Positions 1-12,735 of a stretch of DNA of 64,000 nt are shown here, in pieces. Source of the DNA: Schistocephalus solidus (lineage: Eukaryota; Platyhelminthes; Cestoda; Diphyllobothriidea; Diphyllobothriidae); assembly GCA_017591395.1 (NCBI GenBank), contig WEDG01004475.1, positions 62,001 through 126,000 on the forward strand, written 5' to 3'. The position numbers were made by a program, and so were the translations under genes. Numbering within the stretch: the first letter of the stretch is position 1; each line of letters starts with the position of its first letter. The notes under the pieces are model-generated. The model worked only from the letters and a program-made list of their open reading frames with translations. It did no database searches and had not been told where the DNA came from.

Positions 1-3000
1 CTGGTGACATGCTATTTTCTTTGACCAAATGAAGAAATGACTAATCAGCTGCACTCGGAAGGTTTAATGGTCCGTATATCATAAAGAATTGAAGAGTTTT
101 GTGGAGAATGCTTTTTTATCTTTATCCAGAAAAAAATCATATTGAAGGAAGAGGACATGCGTTCGTTCGACTGCTGAAATTCCTATCCTTCCGTGTATGG
201 CCACTCCATCTCCCTGTCTATTTTCCATCGATTTTTTTGTTGAAATTCTCATAGTGACGGGTGTTCTCTGGCCGGCTGAACAATGTTCCTTCGCCTTAAG
301 ATCGGCCATTTCTTGTTTCAAGCTACCTTTCTCTTTCTCCATTATAAGAAATTTCTGTATGAGACTTAAACAACATATAGAATTTGCGTCCTCGTAGGTG
401 ATATTTATTATTGTTACCGGATTTTTTTGCCCGCTTGGCAGGAGGAAAAATAGTAACAAAATACCTATCTTTGCCTTTCTTTTCTGTTTCTATACAATTT
501 TGTTGCCAGAATTCCGTGGAGTGAATATTCCAACCTAAAATCACTGACACCAGCATTGAATTTATTGAAAAAGACTTTCTTGCACGATTATCAATATAAA
601 TCCTCTTTCCCCACATAAAAACACGTGAACAGCCTCGCGGAAAAATTCGCAAGGAATCACACAGATAATTAACAATCCTGTAACCTAATGTTTTATTTTG
701 TCTGGAGCAAATGATAAATGTTAACGCGTTTAAATTAAAGTTGGATATTCGCACATTAATTTGCACTATAAGAGACAGGAATGGCACATAATGAAACCCT
801 TCAACTGTGTTTTTATCTATCAGGTGGGTCAATTTATAGCTAGAGAAAAAAGTGTCAAGCAATTAATACTGTGCGTTAAGGATGACAGCGATACAGTGGA
901 TTTTGAAGATCGAACGTACGTTAGAGCAATTGAAATGTGGCGTTTATACAATTGCAACTGGAACCTAGTGTCTAAGTTAAAAAATGGTTTCGTTGAAGGT
1001 GATAGAGGTATACATTGGAAAGAATAAAGGGCAGTTTTATTCGATGACGGGATGGAAATATTTGGTAAATTTTATGTTGATTTTATAAGAAAAGAGATGT
1101 TATTGGAAAGTATCTAACTGCACAGCCATTACAGAAAATCAATCAACGAGAAGAAATAAAGCCAGCCTAATCGTATAACTTGAGTTTAGGTCGTTCATGT
1201 GTAAGTATTCTAAAGGGGGCTTATCGAGCATGATAATGGGGCAGAAAGTTCACTGCTTCCAAAAAACCTACAAAACTTAGATGAAATGACATTTACTCTG
1301 GGGTTACCTTAACTGAGCCTTATGAGGCCTTCGTGAAAAATTTTTTCCAATTATTATTGGAAAAAGTTGAGCAGGAGGATTCAGGCACATTGAAATGAAC
1401 AGACACGAGGTTGTAAAACGTTTCCCCATAGTGTTAATCTAGATCAAACGGAAAGTTGAGAAATATTTAATGAATACGCTTGGCACAAGTACACTGAAAT
1501 CCATTAATTTGTTTTTGTTAATACAGTCAGATCCCAGAATACTCAACGCAAATAGATCGTACAACAAGATCATTTGATTAAGTCAAATAAAGTAGTGTCA
1601 AGGTCATTTGCTAATTTTGTGACCTATTTAAGAAGTGATGTTTTTGATGCCATTGGACTTGCAATTTAACGTAAGCAAGAGTTCTGCCATTTATATTCTT
1701 AATGAACTTAAGTAAATAAATCTTGAAATCAAATAAATGGACCACACCCGTTGGAAAACTAATTTAAAACATAAACAACTGTGGAAAAAATTGGTAGATT
1801 TTTTATTAAACAGAAAATTTTATTTCACTTGTGTATTTTAATACCCGAAATTCAGTTGAAGCCAGATAATGTAATTTTTTTCAAGCAAGAGATTTGTACC
1901 CTTGTTTAAAACAAGGAACTGTAATCTGCAAACATGCAGGCATTCACTGCCGTGGTTTCAGTATATACACGCAATATCAACTGTTATTCGAGCAGCCACA
2001 TTTTACGATGCGATCGAAAATTAAGATTCAAGTAATGAGCTGCAATATTAAGAATGCGAGTTCATGTGTAATATTCTTCTTGCCTATAGGATACCAGAAC
2101 AATTTTTCCATGTTGATATAACGACAATATAACCAAAATCGAATTCACTCTTTATACTTATCTCAACATGTTATACCCAAACCTATTTCCATTGAAAATG
2201 GACATGATATTACAGTCCTTTGGAAGTCTTAATATTTGCGAAACTTCTCGTGTTTTGATCGAGAATACAATTATCATAAACATGTGGGGACCAATCGAAT
2301 TTTCCATCCTGAAGATAATTTTAATAGCTTGAACCAAATTAATAATTGTGGTTTCGTCTGACAAACAAAAGTCAAACTACACTCTTTTGAATTTTTTATT
2401 TTTAAAAATAAATCATAATCTTGCTGAATAGTAATTATGAGTTTTCTCAAGAGATTCCAGCTAAGACGCTGTTAGCAGGTAATATAAAAATGTTTGGTTC
2501 ATGAATATTGCGTAAATCGCACAAAGCCTTTCAGTGACATTTGAAGCGCAAAATTTGTCTTGAAGGTCTCAGGTGAACAATGCTAAATTTTTAAAGTATA
2601 TTAAATTTTAGTGAGAAAATAGGTACCTTTCCAAAATCTTGGCCTGAAATTAAAAACATAAACCTTAAGCTGTCCATTTGGCACATTAAAATATCAGAAG
2701 ATGTTTGCTTCAATCAAAGCAAATTAAAAACGTTTTGCTTGTTTTTAAAAAAATATATCCTGCTTAATTTTTGGGTACCGAAAAACCTCACTAAACTGAA
2801 ATACGTCCGTCTTACTCAGCCATTTCGTGGTCTTTGTCAAATCCTGAGCGCAGCCATTCCAATAGAAATATGCACTCAAGTTCAAAACCTCCTAATGTGC
2901 TTTCCTTCACTGTAGTTTAAATAATAGGCTTTTGGAGAGTTTTATATATATTTCAGATAAAATAAGCCCAGATCTTTCCTTAAAACAATTTGCATGTTAA

Positions 3001-6000
3001 CAGTTTAAAAAATATTTATCTATAAAACTATGAAGAAAACGCCTAAAGGGCTTAAAATATTTTGAACCTTATACTAAGTTTGAAGGAATTTGGGAAGAAA
3101 TACTCTCCAAAAAGCTTATACGTATAATATTCTTAGTCTCATTTTTCTTTCAATGTTACAAAGTTAATGCACATAAAACCAGTCATGTCACTTGTTTCTC
3201 TCTCTCTCCAATCATATGCGTTATTTTTCCCAAGTAAGTGAACTTTTTGCAAAAAACGCTACTTTTTACAAGCGTATTTCATTAGTGATATTTTTCATTA
3301 AAAAATCCTTTAACCAAAAGATCTAAAAGAGAGAATGATAAACAGCTAAGGAACGCAAAACGTAAACAGTCAACAAAAGTTTAATAAAGTAAAGAATTTT
3401 TTTTAAAAGAAAAAGGTCACCACAGTTGAGTAACATCGACCTCGGTTAAGAACGTTGGCGGCCCACTCGGAAGAGGTAAAATTGTGGACGAAGGATGTAT
3501 GCGCCATTAAAAAAACGGGTTTTTCACAAAAAAATAAACTTTTAAGTAGACAGTTCAGTCATAAAACTAGCAGCATAAATTCTGATTTATTTATCTTAAA
3601 GTTTATTTTATATAAAAATCGTAAGAATTAAGTAAGCAAAAACTCACGTTGTAGGAAAAACGCTATTATCTGATAGTAAGGAAATATTTCGTAATTTCAC
3701 ATATAAATAACTTAGCTCACCAAATATTTTAGCAAAATTAAACCCCTTCATAGCTAACCAATTAATAATAAAAGAAGATGTAACGTAGTCGTTTACACGT
3801 CATGCGTGAATATAAGATTTTATACTTAAATTATTTAATTTCATACTGACTATAAAAGTTAACGAACAGAACACGTTATTCAGGTTTGTCCATTTCATAA
3901 AAAGTTCAACAGCTTGACTAACAAATGCATTAAACCAGGTGGCTTCTAAACTTTGCTTTCGTTTAAATCAAGCCCCACGTTAAAGAATAAAGTAATATAT
4001 GAAGCACACCACCGTAGCTAATAAAAACATCGCAATGCAGGTGTTTCTATTAACTATTTATTATTTTTGAAAATAAATGCTCTTTCCTTTTTATGAAGGA
4101 CATAAATAAACATTGTCAGCTTCCTGACAGGTATGAAACATATGAGCAGAATTAAACATTTCAAAATGCTTAAATTTCACCCACTCTATATGTAAGCATT
4201 TTGTAAATTTACTTAGCTTTTATTTTATCTTAGTTTCCCCGGTCTCCGATTTCCTGAATAACTGATTCGACACGTATAAAACAGGCTGCTAGACTTCTAA
4301 TAAAGTCACAGTACTGATAAATTCCAAAGGTAGAAAAAGTGACTTTTAAGTTATTCCATGGTCTATGTCTTACTTGTACTTGCTTTGTACTTGCTAAATG
4401 TTACACCCACAGGAGCAATCTATGGAGCCGAATGAATCAGTCTTCATCCAGAAGATGCATTATAAATGGCGTCGCTATAATACTATTGAGCCTCTGAAAA
4501 TATAAGGCTGCGTAAACCGAACGTTGAAAGGTCTGTCCTTTGACCAAAAACATACTTCAACCAACGTCAAATTCACTTTTTTCAAAGTCAAATGACTCCA
4601 TATGAAAGATTTTGGTTCAAGCAAGGTTCTTATGGTAAGGCAATCATTTTTATTTGATGGGAGCAGGTTATAGATTTAAACCATGTCCACATCTGGATGA
4701 ATTATAAAGTGCATGTGGGTCATGGTTTAAATTAAAAAAACCCCAGAAACATTCTTACCTGAAAGCCATGCTGATAGAAGCAACGTAAATAGCAGAAAAT
4801 AGATCCCCAATGTCCTGCAAAAAAGAGCAAACAATGCAAAAATGTCCCAAAAACGCAGTTGTTTAAACTGCTTGATGCACTTTTATATGTATTTTCCCCG
4901 AATATTTAGTACTTTAAAAGGTAAGAATAAATTGTTCACCAGAAAAAAGATGTCAGAGGTTTCTCAAAGGTTAAAAACTCTCCCAAAACTAAACACAATG
5001 CGTCTTTTGGTCAGATGTTCAGCAATAAAATATGGAACAAACTGCTGATTATAAGATGGCAGAGATTTAAGTCACTGGTAAAAAAAACCATTGGCTTTAT
5101 ATCGGTATGTCCGTTACATTTTAAGCCTCCCATGCACATAAATGTAGCAGCTGCTTGAAAAATGTCCTTTAGAGTACTCAAAACGGTTGAAAAAACACCC
5201 TATTTAGTGAGTTTCGTAAGGAAAAGTGACGTATGGGGCATATAAAGAAAAAAACGTGGTAAATGAAAGGCAACTGCAGTTTTTGTTCATTTGAATTTGT
5301 ATAAATTATAAGTAGCACATTACAAATGTGCAGCTTAAGCAAAGTGAGTATTAACCAAAGCTAAAATATGCAGAATGAAACGCCAAACATCATAATTATT
5401 AAGTCTTTAAAGTTCACAGTTATCGTAGCGCCTTGCCTCATTTTTCTAATAAAAAAGTAGCAGGTTCCCTCTCAAAGACTAGAAGTTAATTAACATTAAC
5501 ATGAAGTCGTAATTTTCGGAAAAATTCAGTGCATCGTCTTATAAAATATGGAGATTACATGAACGAAAATTGGCTGCATTAGAATATTCTAGCCTGAAAA
5601 ACCGTATGGCCTCAACTACCATCACAGATAATTCTCCTTTCGCCTTTGAGTTAGACGTATAATAACACGCCCATAATCCTTGAGGATTATGGCAGTTGCT
5701 AGGACACCAAGTTCTCTCGAAAGCATCCACCCATTTATTTGTGTAGAACAGAAAAAACCTACCTGGGCATAAAAAAACATGCATTTTTGTTCGATTTAGA
5801 GCCTTTCGAAAGACATGCTCGAGGGTTACCGAGTTGCATCAGTTAAATAATTAATCCCAAACCTAGGCACGATTGCATATTCAATTGCGTGTTGCATATC
5901 AATATCGGTGACGTAAGAAGCTTTTGCTATGCTATTTCTCCAGTGATATTGCAAACTTCACATCACCTGTGATAGTAGCGCTTCGCAGGTTTTTGCTGAA

Positions 6001-6089
6001 CAGCGGTAACGCTGTGTTCTAAAATAGCACATCTAAAATCTGGGAGCTTTACTCAGTCGGCAGGTGGAACAAGAAGGAAGGAGGGTTTG

Positions 6090-6095
<6 letters not shown>
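1..6095. other. Upstream AT-rich non-coding DNA
   Basis: No gene, RNA or known repeat recognised. Most of it is AT-rich with only short chance frames. The exception is a pair of overlapping minus-strand open frames in the first 860 bases, listed separately. There is no polyadenylation signal in a context that would mark the end of an upstream gene. Confidence 0.5.
323..862 (-). other. Unassigned 179-codon open frame
   Basis: The longest open frame in the window, on the minus strand. An overlapping 126-codon frame at 79-459 contains a lysine/glutamate-rich segment (LIMEKEKGSLKQEMADLKAK) that could be a short coiled coil. I recognise no domain in either. In DNA this AT-rich a stop-free run of this length is not expected often, so it may be a decayed exon, part of an unknown repeat or chance. 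No splice context was established. It should not be treated as a gene without transcript support. Confidence 0.15.

Positions 6096-6122
<27 letters not shown>
6096..6122. repeat. (TA)n microsatellite
   Basis: About 13 TA units. A second, shorter TA tract lies at 6272-6284, so the 150 bp between them is bracketed by TA tracts. The same bracketing occurs at 30936-31087. Confidence 0.9.
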
Positions 6123-7329
6123 TGGGAATTAATTTCTGAAATAATTACGTGCTGGACATGGAGTCAGGTGATTTGGACATGACATTTTAGGGTCAGATCC
6201 GAAATTTCAATTAAGATTTGAGTCGAAGACAATCAACCACTGTGGAATAACCACGTAATGCCCATTCTACCTATATATATATATTACTGTATTACTTGCC
6301 AATTTGCTGGTCGTTAGTGCTCGACAGATGGGTTAATTAAGGAAGACTTTTAACCTACAGAATTCGGATGCAGTTTTCGAATTCTATAGGATTAGAAAAA
6401 CTTGCTGTCGGCTTAATGGTTTGGTTGAACGTTGTTAAAATGGTGTTTCATAGGAGTTAATCATCTGGCGCTTCCGTACGTTTTACGAAATTTCGAGCAC
6501 TTGAATTTTCATGTTTAAATGGATCAGTGCTGTCAAAGCGTGCGCAGGAAAAAGGCAGCTTTACGATGTTGACGTTAATGGAAAATTTGCATGAGCAGTC
6601 AGACTGGCTATAAATGGCCGAGTGAAGTTGCCTGTGCACAGTTTGCAAAAGCGAACAAACAGTTTTTGCAGCAACTGTAAAAAATGCAGTGGCATGGCTT
6701 TGAAAAATGACATTATCGAACAGAATTTTCAAATTCACGCTTAGAATAAAGCGAAAAGTGTTAATCTCTCACAATTTGCAATGTCGGAAAAATGTTTTGT
6801 TTTTATAATAAGGACATGAATATGTTTGCTTTGAAAGGTCAAGCCATTGATCATGCTACAATTATCCGTTAGAGCCGACGGTTGGTTTTTATTCCGATGG
6901 CGTGTATATCCTATTCGAATGAAGTGTCAACACTGGGCCATTTCTAAAAAATATTGGATACTTAGTTTATGTTCCATCATCTGTTACTGTCGCAATAAGG
7001 TTTATTAATTGGGGCATCTAATGATTCGAAATTGTTATTTAAAACATAAAAAACCATATAAGTCAAATTCTAGGTTAAATAACATAAATTCGGTAAGATA
7101 AGAGCCTTTTTTAGCTATCGGGTTAACTAAATCAAGGGTTCGGGTATCACTGCTTGAAAATGAATAAAACAATATGAAAAAACTTAAAATTAGACTCTTT
7201 GAATTTATATATTATGATTTTAAGACCTTTATTTAATGTTTACCGGTATAAGTTATGTCCACACACAGCACTGCACTTAAACAAAAAAGTACAGATTGGT
7301 AATAGAAGTGAAGAGGCAAGTTACAGGAG

Positions 7330-7970
7330 GCAGTTGCGAAGGAGACACGATCACAGAACAAAAACTTTATTAGCCTGACGTCTCGGCTTCTCTCTCGAAA
7401 TCATCTTCAAAGGCAGCTGCAGCAAAAGGTAGGAAGTGCAAAAGTTACACGATATTTATAGGGTGCGGCTGTCAAGCAACCACATGGCTACTATATTTAG
7501 TAGCCCGGGTGTTCATCGGTGGGGGTTGTAGCTGATGCGATGCTTACTTGTGGGTCCATACCCGAGTCACTTATGACTGTGATTTCATCACCGATCTCCT
7601 TTTTTGCGTGAGGATTAATCAATCATTTGGCTCGCTGTCACCAGGATTGCTGGTCGCCCACGATCTCCCCACTTGGCTTGTAATTTTTGTTCTGGCAAAT
7701 TGGAGCACAGTAAATGGAGGCGGATGGTCATTGCGCTTGTTAATTGAATGTGGGTCGGAGAACCACGACTCAAACACTCGCGGCTCATGAGGTTGTAACC
7801 TTTTTGCGAGAATTTTAGCCGCAGTAAACTTGGAGGCATGGCCGTTTTGCGTCAAATGAGTCACGGTCTGGGAGTAAGCATAATTAATCCGCACTGCTGT
7901 AGCATAATCGGTCATTCGCGTTCGGAGTAGTCTCCCAGTTTCTCTGACATACTTGATTTGTGCACAACTC
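7330..7970 (-). mobile_element. Penelope-like element 3' fragment (GIY-YIG endonuclease end plus terminal repeat)
   Basis: Read on the minus strand, 7970 to about 7700 encodes the end of a PLE GIY-YIG endonuclease: KYVRETGRLLRTRM, then NGHASKF, AKILAKR and VFESWFSDPHSINKR. The pattern is YVGETG..LRTRM / GHxF / AKI / RELLESWF..P.SINK, seen in other copies here. The YVG motif has become YVR. Below it comes the AT-rich tail with a degenerate hammerhead-like core (7376-7411) and CTAATAAAG at the element end. The reverse transcriptase part is missing, so this is a truncated and inactive fossil 1.2 kb upstream of the TPST start codon. Confidence 0.75.
7376..7411 (-). ncRNA. Degenerate hammerhead-ribozyme-like core in PLE end
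   Basis: On the minus strand: TTGAAGA (consensus CTGANGA), a possible stem II (GATTTC/GAAGCC with mismatch), then GAGAC (consensus GAAAC) and GTC. PLE terminal repeats are known to carry hammerhead motifs. Two core bases are off consensus, so activity is unlikely. Confidence 0.4.
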
Positions 7971-9070
7971 TATCAGATCCATTAAACGACTCCAGACTTT
8001 TCCTATCGTTATTTTTAATAACTAATCCAAAGTACTTTAAATGCTCGCAAGTTTTAGAAATCCAAAATTTTGTTGCAATATTTATCCTAACAAATTGGTT
8101 GGTTAGTAAAAATGAAACAATTTAACGAGTGCCTTCAGTTTACTATAATATATGCTGATGGAAGAATTTATTCCAACTACGATAAGGAATTTCTAGAAAA
8201 CATCCGAGTCTATTCTAACGATATTTCCTCATAAAATTAGTTATATATGACGACGATAAGAAAATTAAATGACTTCATGCGTTTTGTCGAAATTTTAAGG
8301 AAGCCCATTTTGATATGTGATAAAAAAGCAGTGATATATAATTTGTGTATCCCGATAAGTTTATGCCGCTGGCTGTAAAAAGTAAAACTTGTCTAAAATA
8401 CGATTTGCCAAGGCAGTTAACTGAATAAAGTTCTTGTTCTAGTATATTGTTATCGTTTTCCATGTTGTTTGAAGTTTTTTTGCTTTTCCTACAAATTAAT
8501 GTTTGTTGAGTCGAATTGCTGTCAATATTTTATGTATTTTCTCAATGTATTTCGTTAGATAATTCAAATGATTCGCAAAACGTTTTGTATGTAAGGAATA
8601 TTTGCCATTTCGTTTGTTGTAAAACGTCTTAAATTGTATGGCTTTCGATTACAATATGTATAATTGCTTGTCTTGGTAGACAGCTTCTCCGTTAAAGTCC
8701 AGGCCTATGTACTAGTGTTTAGTTACCTGAGATAGGCTGGTTGGAAATGCGTTTGTGAACGAGGATAACGTGCGGTACAAAGTAAGTTATACTGCCATGA
8801 TCTTTTGTTTTTTTAAAGCGGACATTGGTGCAAGGACTGAAGGACCAGAAATCTTTGATACACAACCAGCAAGTGGCTATCACTTTATCAGAACATCATA
8901 TATACAGTTTTTTGGGCATATAGTGCAACTTGAAGGTGTCAGTGTTTCCATATTTAACGGGCTTGTTACAAACTCATTCCCCTGTCCGGGTGCAAATTTT
9001 GGGTCAGTTGAGCAGTACTAGAGCCTAAATAGCTTTAATGACTCCATAGGTTGGACTGACGCCATGACGT

Positions 9071-9090
9071 TTTTGCTCTTTTTGCTTTAG
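9071..9090 (+). promoter_or_regulatory. TPST: Possible splice or trans-splice acceptor for the TPST first exon
   Basis: A T-rich tract (TTTTTGCTCTTTTTGCTTTAG) ends in AG at 9089-9090, 72 nt before the start codon. It would be a good 3' splice site for either an upstream 5' UTR exon or a spliced-leader acceptor, which is common in flatworms. No obvious core promoter is recognised nearby. This is inference from sequence only. Confidence 0.35.
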
Positions 9091-9162
9091 GCAAAGACAC
9101 AATTTTCCAACTGCATAGACAGTTAAAAAGAAGGCTTTGGATAAAACACGCTGTCGCACGTA

Positions 9163-9352
9163 ATGCGGTTTCTGCGTAGAAACCGAAAATTCCGGGTCGT
9201 GATCTGCATTGGCCTCGTAATGGCTGCCCTTCATTACATGGTTTTGTTAAAGAACTTATATTCTGCCAGCCAGTCAACATATCTAAGTGACTCCGGCAAC
9301 TCCTCAAAGGGTTTGGAGCCTCTTATATTCGTCGGTGGATATCCTCGCAGTG
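9163..9352 (+). CDS. TPST: Protein-tyrosine sulfotransferase (TPST), coding exon 1 of 5
   Basis: Enzyme that moves sulfate from PAPS to tyrosines of secreted and membrane proteins in the trans-Golgi. The exon gives residues 1-63 plus the first base of codon 64. ATG 9163 is the first Met after an in-frame TAA at 9142. Residues 1-10 are basic (MRFLRRNRKF). Residues 11-29 are a hydrophobic signal anchor, as expected of a type II Golgi enzyme. Residues 30-50 are a short polar stem with a possible N-glycosylation site (N46-S-S). From residue 55 the family signature IFVGGYPRSG begins; this is the 5'-phosphosulfate-binding loop, and R62 matches human TPST2 R78. The exon ends at a GTAAGT donor (9353) in phase 1, inside the loop; exon 2 resumes with GA then TTLMR. 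The five exons total 1035 nt (344 residues plus stop); human TPSTs are about 370-377 residues. The identity is from recognised motifs and has not been searched. Confidence 0.94.
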
Positions 9353-9454
9353 GTAAGTTCTTGAAAACACATGATTAATCATGGATTTCAGCAATGCTTT
9401 TGGTTTATGACGTTGATTGATTAATTCTACAGGGTACAGCAGATTTTTGACCGC

Positions 9455-10385
9455 AGAAAATGCCAACCAGAATTCCCAAATAGATTTTTTTGAAAAGATT
9501 GCTTAAGTAGAGCTTTAATATTAATTATCGTACAAACTTATCCCATAGTACATCATTCACGTCAGAAGACCTGCTTTTAAAGAAGCTGCTTTCCGACCGC
9601 CCGCAAAAAATACACTTAAAATATGACTATTTAAGTAGTATGCATTCTTCTGCTCGATTTCCATACTATTATAAACTGAAATATCTTTTATAGGAAACAC
9701 GTAGCAAAATATTCTTTCTTGTACTCGGTGTGTATAAATTTACGTCGCCTTTTAATTTTAAGCTTGAATATTGCGTAACTTGTAATTTTTTAAAAATGTT
9801 TCTTATTACGAGATGTTGGAAGACCATGAAATGTTTATATATGAAACATCGCATCCATCTATTTATTTGTGCTTCTTGTATACATAATAGTCCTCATCCG
9901 TTGCAAGGTTTATGAGTACCATATAACGTTTGCCTTGTAGCGTCGAGAAATGTGTGATCTGCTTTAGATGGAATAGATAAAGCATGTTTTTTGGTACCCC
10001 TGAACGTAAGTGCAACAACACGTTGGCTTCAAAATTATTCGGCAATTAGAAGGTCTTTTGAAACCGAAAGATGCGTCTTCTTCGAGCCTAAAATTGGCAG
10101 AAAAGGCCAATTTGTACCAAAAATACCGAAAACACTAGTTTTATGCATGTTTGCATGAAATATAGTAGAATTTAAAGGAAGCTAGAACATCAATGGTTGT
10201 AATGTCTATTGTGAATGCAGTTGTTTTTACCGAGTGTAGTTCTTACAGGCGGTCGGAATAAACTTCCTTCAAAGCCAGTAATTTGTTCTGTTTAAAGCAT
10301 CTTGGAATAATGCTGCGTGATAAGTAATATTAGAACCCTACTTAGATAATCCTTTTTAAAACGAAGGCATGGGTCAGACATTTGT
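9455..10385. repeat. Foldback element, family FR1, copy A
   Basis: The left arm (about 9455-9660) and right arm (about 10180-10385) are imperfect inverted repeats. The left arm has AAGTAGAGCTTTAATATTAA then TTTCCGACCGCCCGC; the reverse complement of the right arm has AAGTAGGGTTCTAATATTAC then TTCCGACCGCC. The arms match those of copies B and C. The centre is AT-rich and has no coding frame. It looks like a non-autonomous DNA-transposon or foldback repeat; the superfamily is unknown. Confidence 0.65.
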
Positions 10386-11447
10386 GAAAATTTAATGAGG
10401 CAGCGCAAGTACTCTATCAATCAAAACTGTGGATTGAAGACTGCGGGCAAAATTTTACATCTGATGCCAGTGGCTTTAAAGATCGGGAAACGCAATAAAG
10501 ATAGTGTCTGCCGCCTTTTATCTTAAACATACAAATTAATTTGAAAATACTCCAATGTGGAAATTGAGTTTTGCAATGAGCATTTTTTCAACATTAAGGA
10601 AACCCTTTCGTGAGTTTGGATGAGGTCCATGCTAAAAAACAATTACTTTGTTGTTAGCTAGATTTAAGTAAATACGTGTTGATAATGGCGGTGAAGTTAC
10701 GTGATATAAGTTGAAAAAAAATTTCAAAGCACCGGGGGCTGTTGAAATCTTTTAGGAAGAAAGTTTATGTTTAAATAGAGAAAAACATGAAATGACCCAT
10801 AAAGATTTTATATCATGTTCTCGCAATCTTATGTTTCTTAAAACCTGTGGTGCACAGCTAGTATCATCCGATGCAGATACTTTCACAGTAAATTATTTCT
10901 CGAGGGGCAACAGTTAGCTGAAAGACGATCATCGGTTAATGGCCATTTTTCCAGCAAAATTAACCTGTATGAGTCTACATGAGCCTATGTCTGGGCGGGG
11001 TTTTGCAGTGAGCTGCATTCTGATGGCCTCCCTCTACATCTACTGCTGCCTCAGTAACTGGCCTTCCATTAATAAAATTGGAATTTTACGGCAGTTCTGC
11101 TTACAGGCCACTCTCGTGCATGCAGTGTCATCTTCTACTCCCTGAAAATACACTAAGTTTCCATCCCCTTCCCAATGTGTAATTTTGATCTACTTGGCTT
11201 TCGAGGTTAACAAGCGAGTAAATAGCCTCACCCACATGCTTTCATTTCCTCGCCTTTGCTTACCTTTCCTCACGCCCAACCAACACCTAACCTGGACAGA
11301 CAAGTGAAGGAAAAAGCAACCCAGAATGTGAGCGATTTGAATTCTGCCATATAGCTCCAGCAGAATGAACCGCTCAACTCAGCTTGTGTGCTAAGTGGTT
11401 TGCTTGCAAAATGCAGGACGCGAAAAGACTTGAGCTGCGCAGGTGTT

Positions 11448-11615
11448 GACTTTTCCTTCCTTCACACTTCCTTCACACTTCTCTTCACACTTCACACACC
11501 TCACACTTCACACTTCCTTCCCACTTCACACTTTCTCCCTTCACTTCCTTCCTTCACACTTCCAGAGCTGCGCAGGTATTGACTTTTACTTCCTTCCCAC
11601 TTCCTGGAAAAGCTT
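11448..11615 (+). repeat. Polypyrimidine CTTCACA-type repeat
   Basis: A strand-asymmetric run of CTTC, CTTCACA and CTTCC units with almost no G on the + strand. It is bracketed by two copies of GAGCTGCGCAGGTRTTGACT (about 11430 and 11563), so the tract appears to have expanded inside a local duplication. A long homopyrimidine/homopurine tract like this can form triplex DNA. Confidence 0.8.
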
Positions 11616-12629
11616 TTGGAAATTGAATGAAGGTGGTCATAGGTCGACACACAGTTACAGGCCACGTAGAACAAGGGTTTAACAAAGGGTATGAAAAACG
11701 CTCAAATAGCGCCTGAGCTCTCCTCCCGTTTAGGTTCTACAGAGGTTTTAAACCTAACACTCGTGTGCTCGAACTTAACCCTTACCCAACACAGGGCTGT
11801 TTGTTAGCATGCTAACTACTTTGTCATAAAGAGCCTTTCATTTCTGTGACTGGTATATATACAAAGTGAAAAAGGTTGTTATAAACATAAAAACAAACAT
11901 GTTTATTACAGTAGCCAGGTTGTTAAAAGTTCCTTCCGATAATTAAAACGGTGCACCGGAAGCTTCATCCATAAAAAAATACAGACATTCAGATAAACCT
12001 GAAACAAAAATAGTCGCCAATAAAAGCACTACTTATAAAAACAACCCTAAAAAGTCGTGATTTAAGTGAGAAGTGAAATATAGTGCAACCTAATTGAAAG
12101 CATACGGTCATATTTTATATTCATAAAATGCCAAAAAGCTTTCGAGTAATTATATACATGGAAGAATGAGGTGTTTTACTATGAATAAGCCACAATTCAT
12201 TTTATTACGAAATCCTTTCTTTTTGTCATTTATAAAAGTGAAATCACATAAAAAAAGTTAACACAGTTGTCAAAGATTTTGCGTCCTCTTAAAATAGTGA
12301 AATTTGAATACATTAATTTATCTCCCAAAATTGCGTTTGCATATGTCCATTTACCCTGTCAAATATGTTGAATACATTCCAAGTAGGGTTCAAGTGTTTC
12401 GAGATTGGCTTTAACGGATCCGAATTAGAAGCACCTGCAATTTTTGTCACGGTCCAAATAACAGCAAAGCGCCATGAGTTTTATGTAGCATTTGATCGTG
12501 GGGTCGCTATTGTAGCTCCAAAACTTACTGAACGATAAGCTAAAATTGTACCTGGTTAGACTCTGGAATAAAAGCTTCGCAATACAAAATCCAGACGGAG
12601 TAACTGCCCGCGTCCTAGCCATAAGGCTA

Positions 12630-12735
12630 CCAATAAATCTAACCTAAACCTTAACCCAAACCCACACCTTAAACTTAACACTAACCCTAGAGTTAATCCT
12701 TACCCTAGCTTTAACTTTGACCACAAATTTACCCT
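12630..12735 (+). repeat. Degenerate CCCTAA-like (telomere-like) tract
   Basis: Interspersed ACCCTAA, TAACCC and CCTTAA words over about 100 bp, without a perfect array. A shorter similar patch is at 35985-36025. It could be an old interstitial telomeric seed or simply part of a dispersed repeat. Confidence 0.35.
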
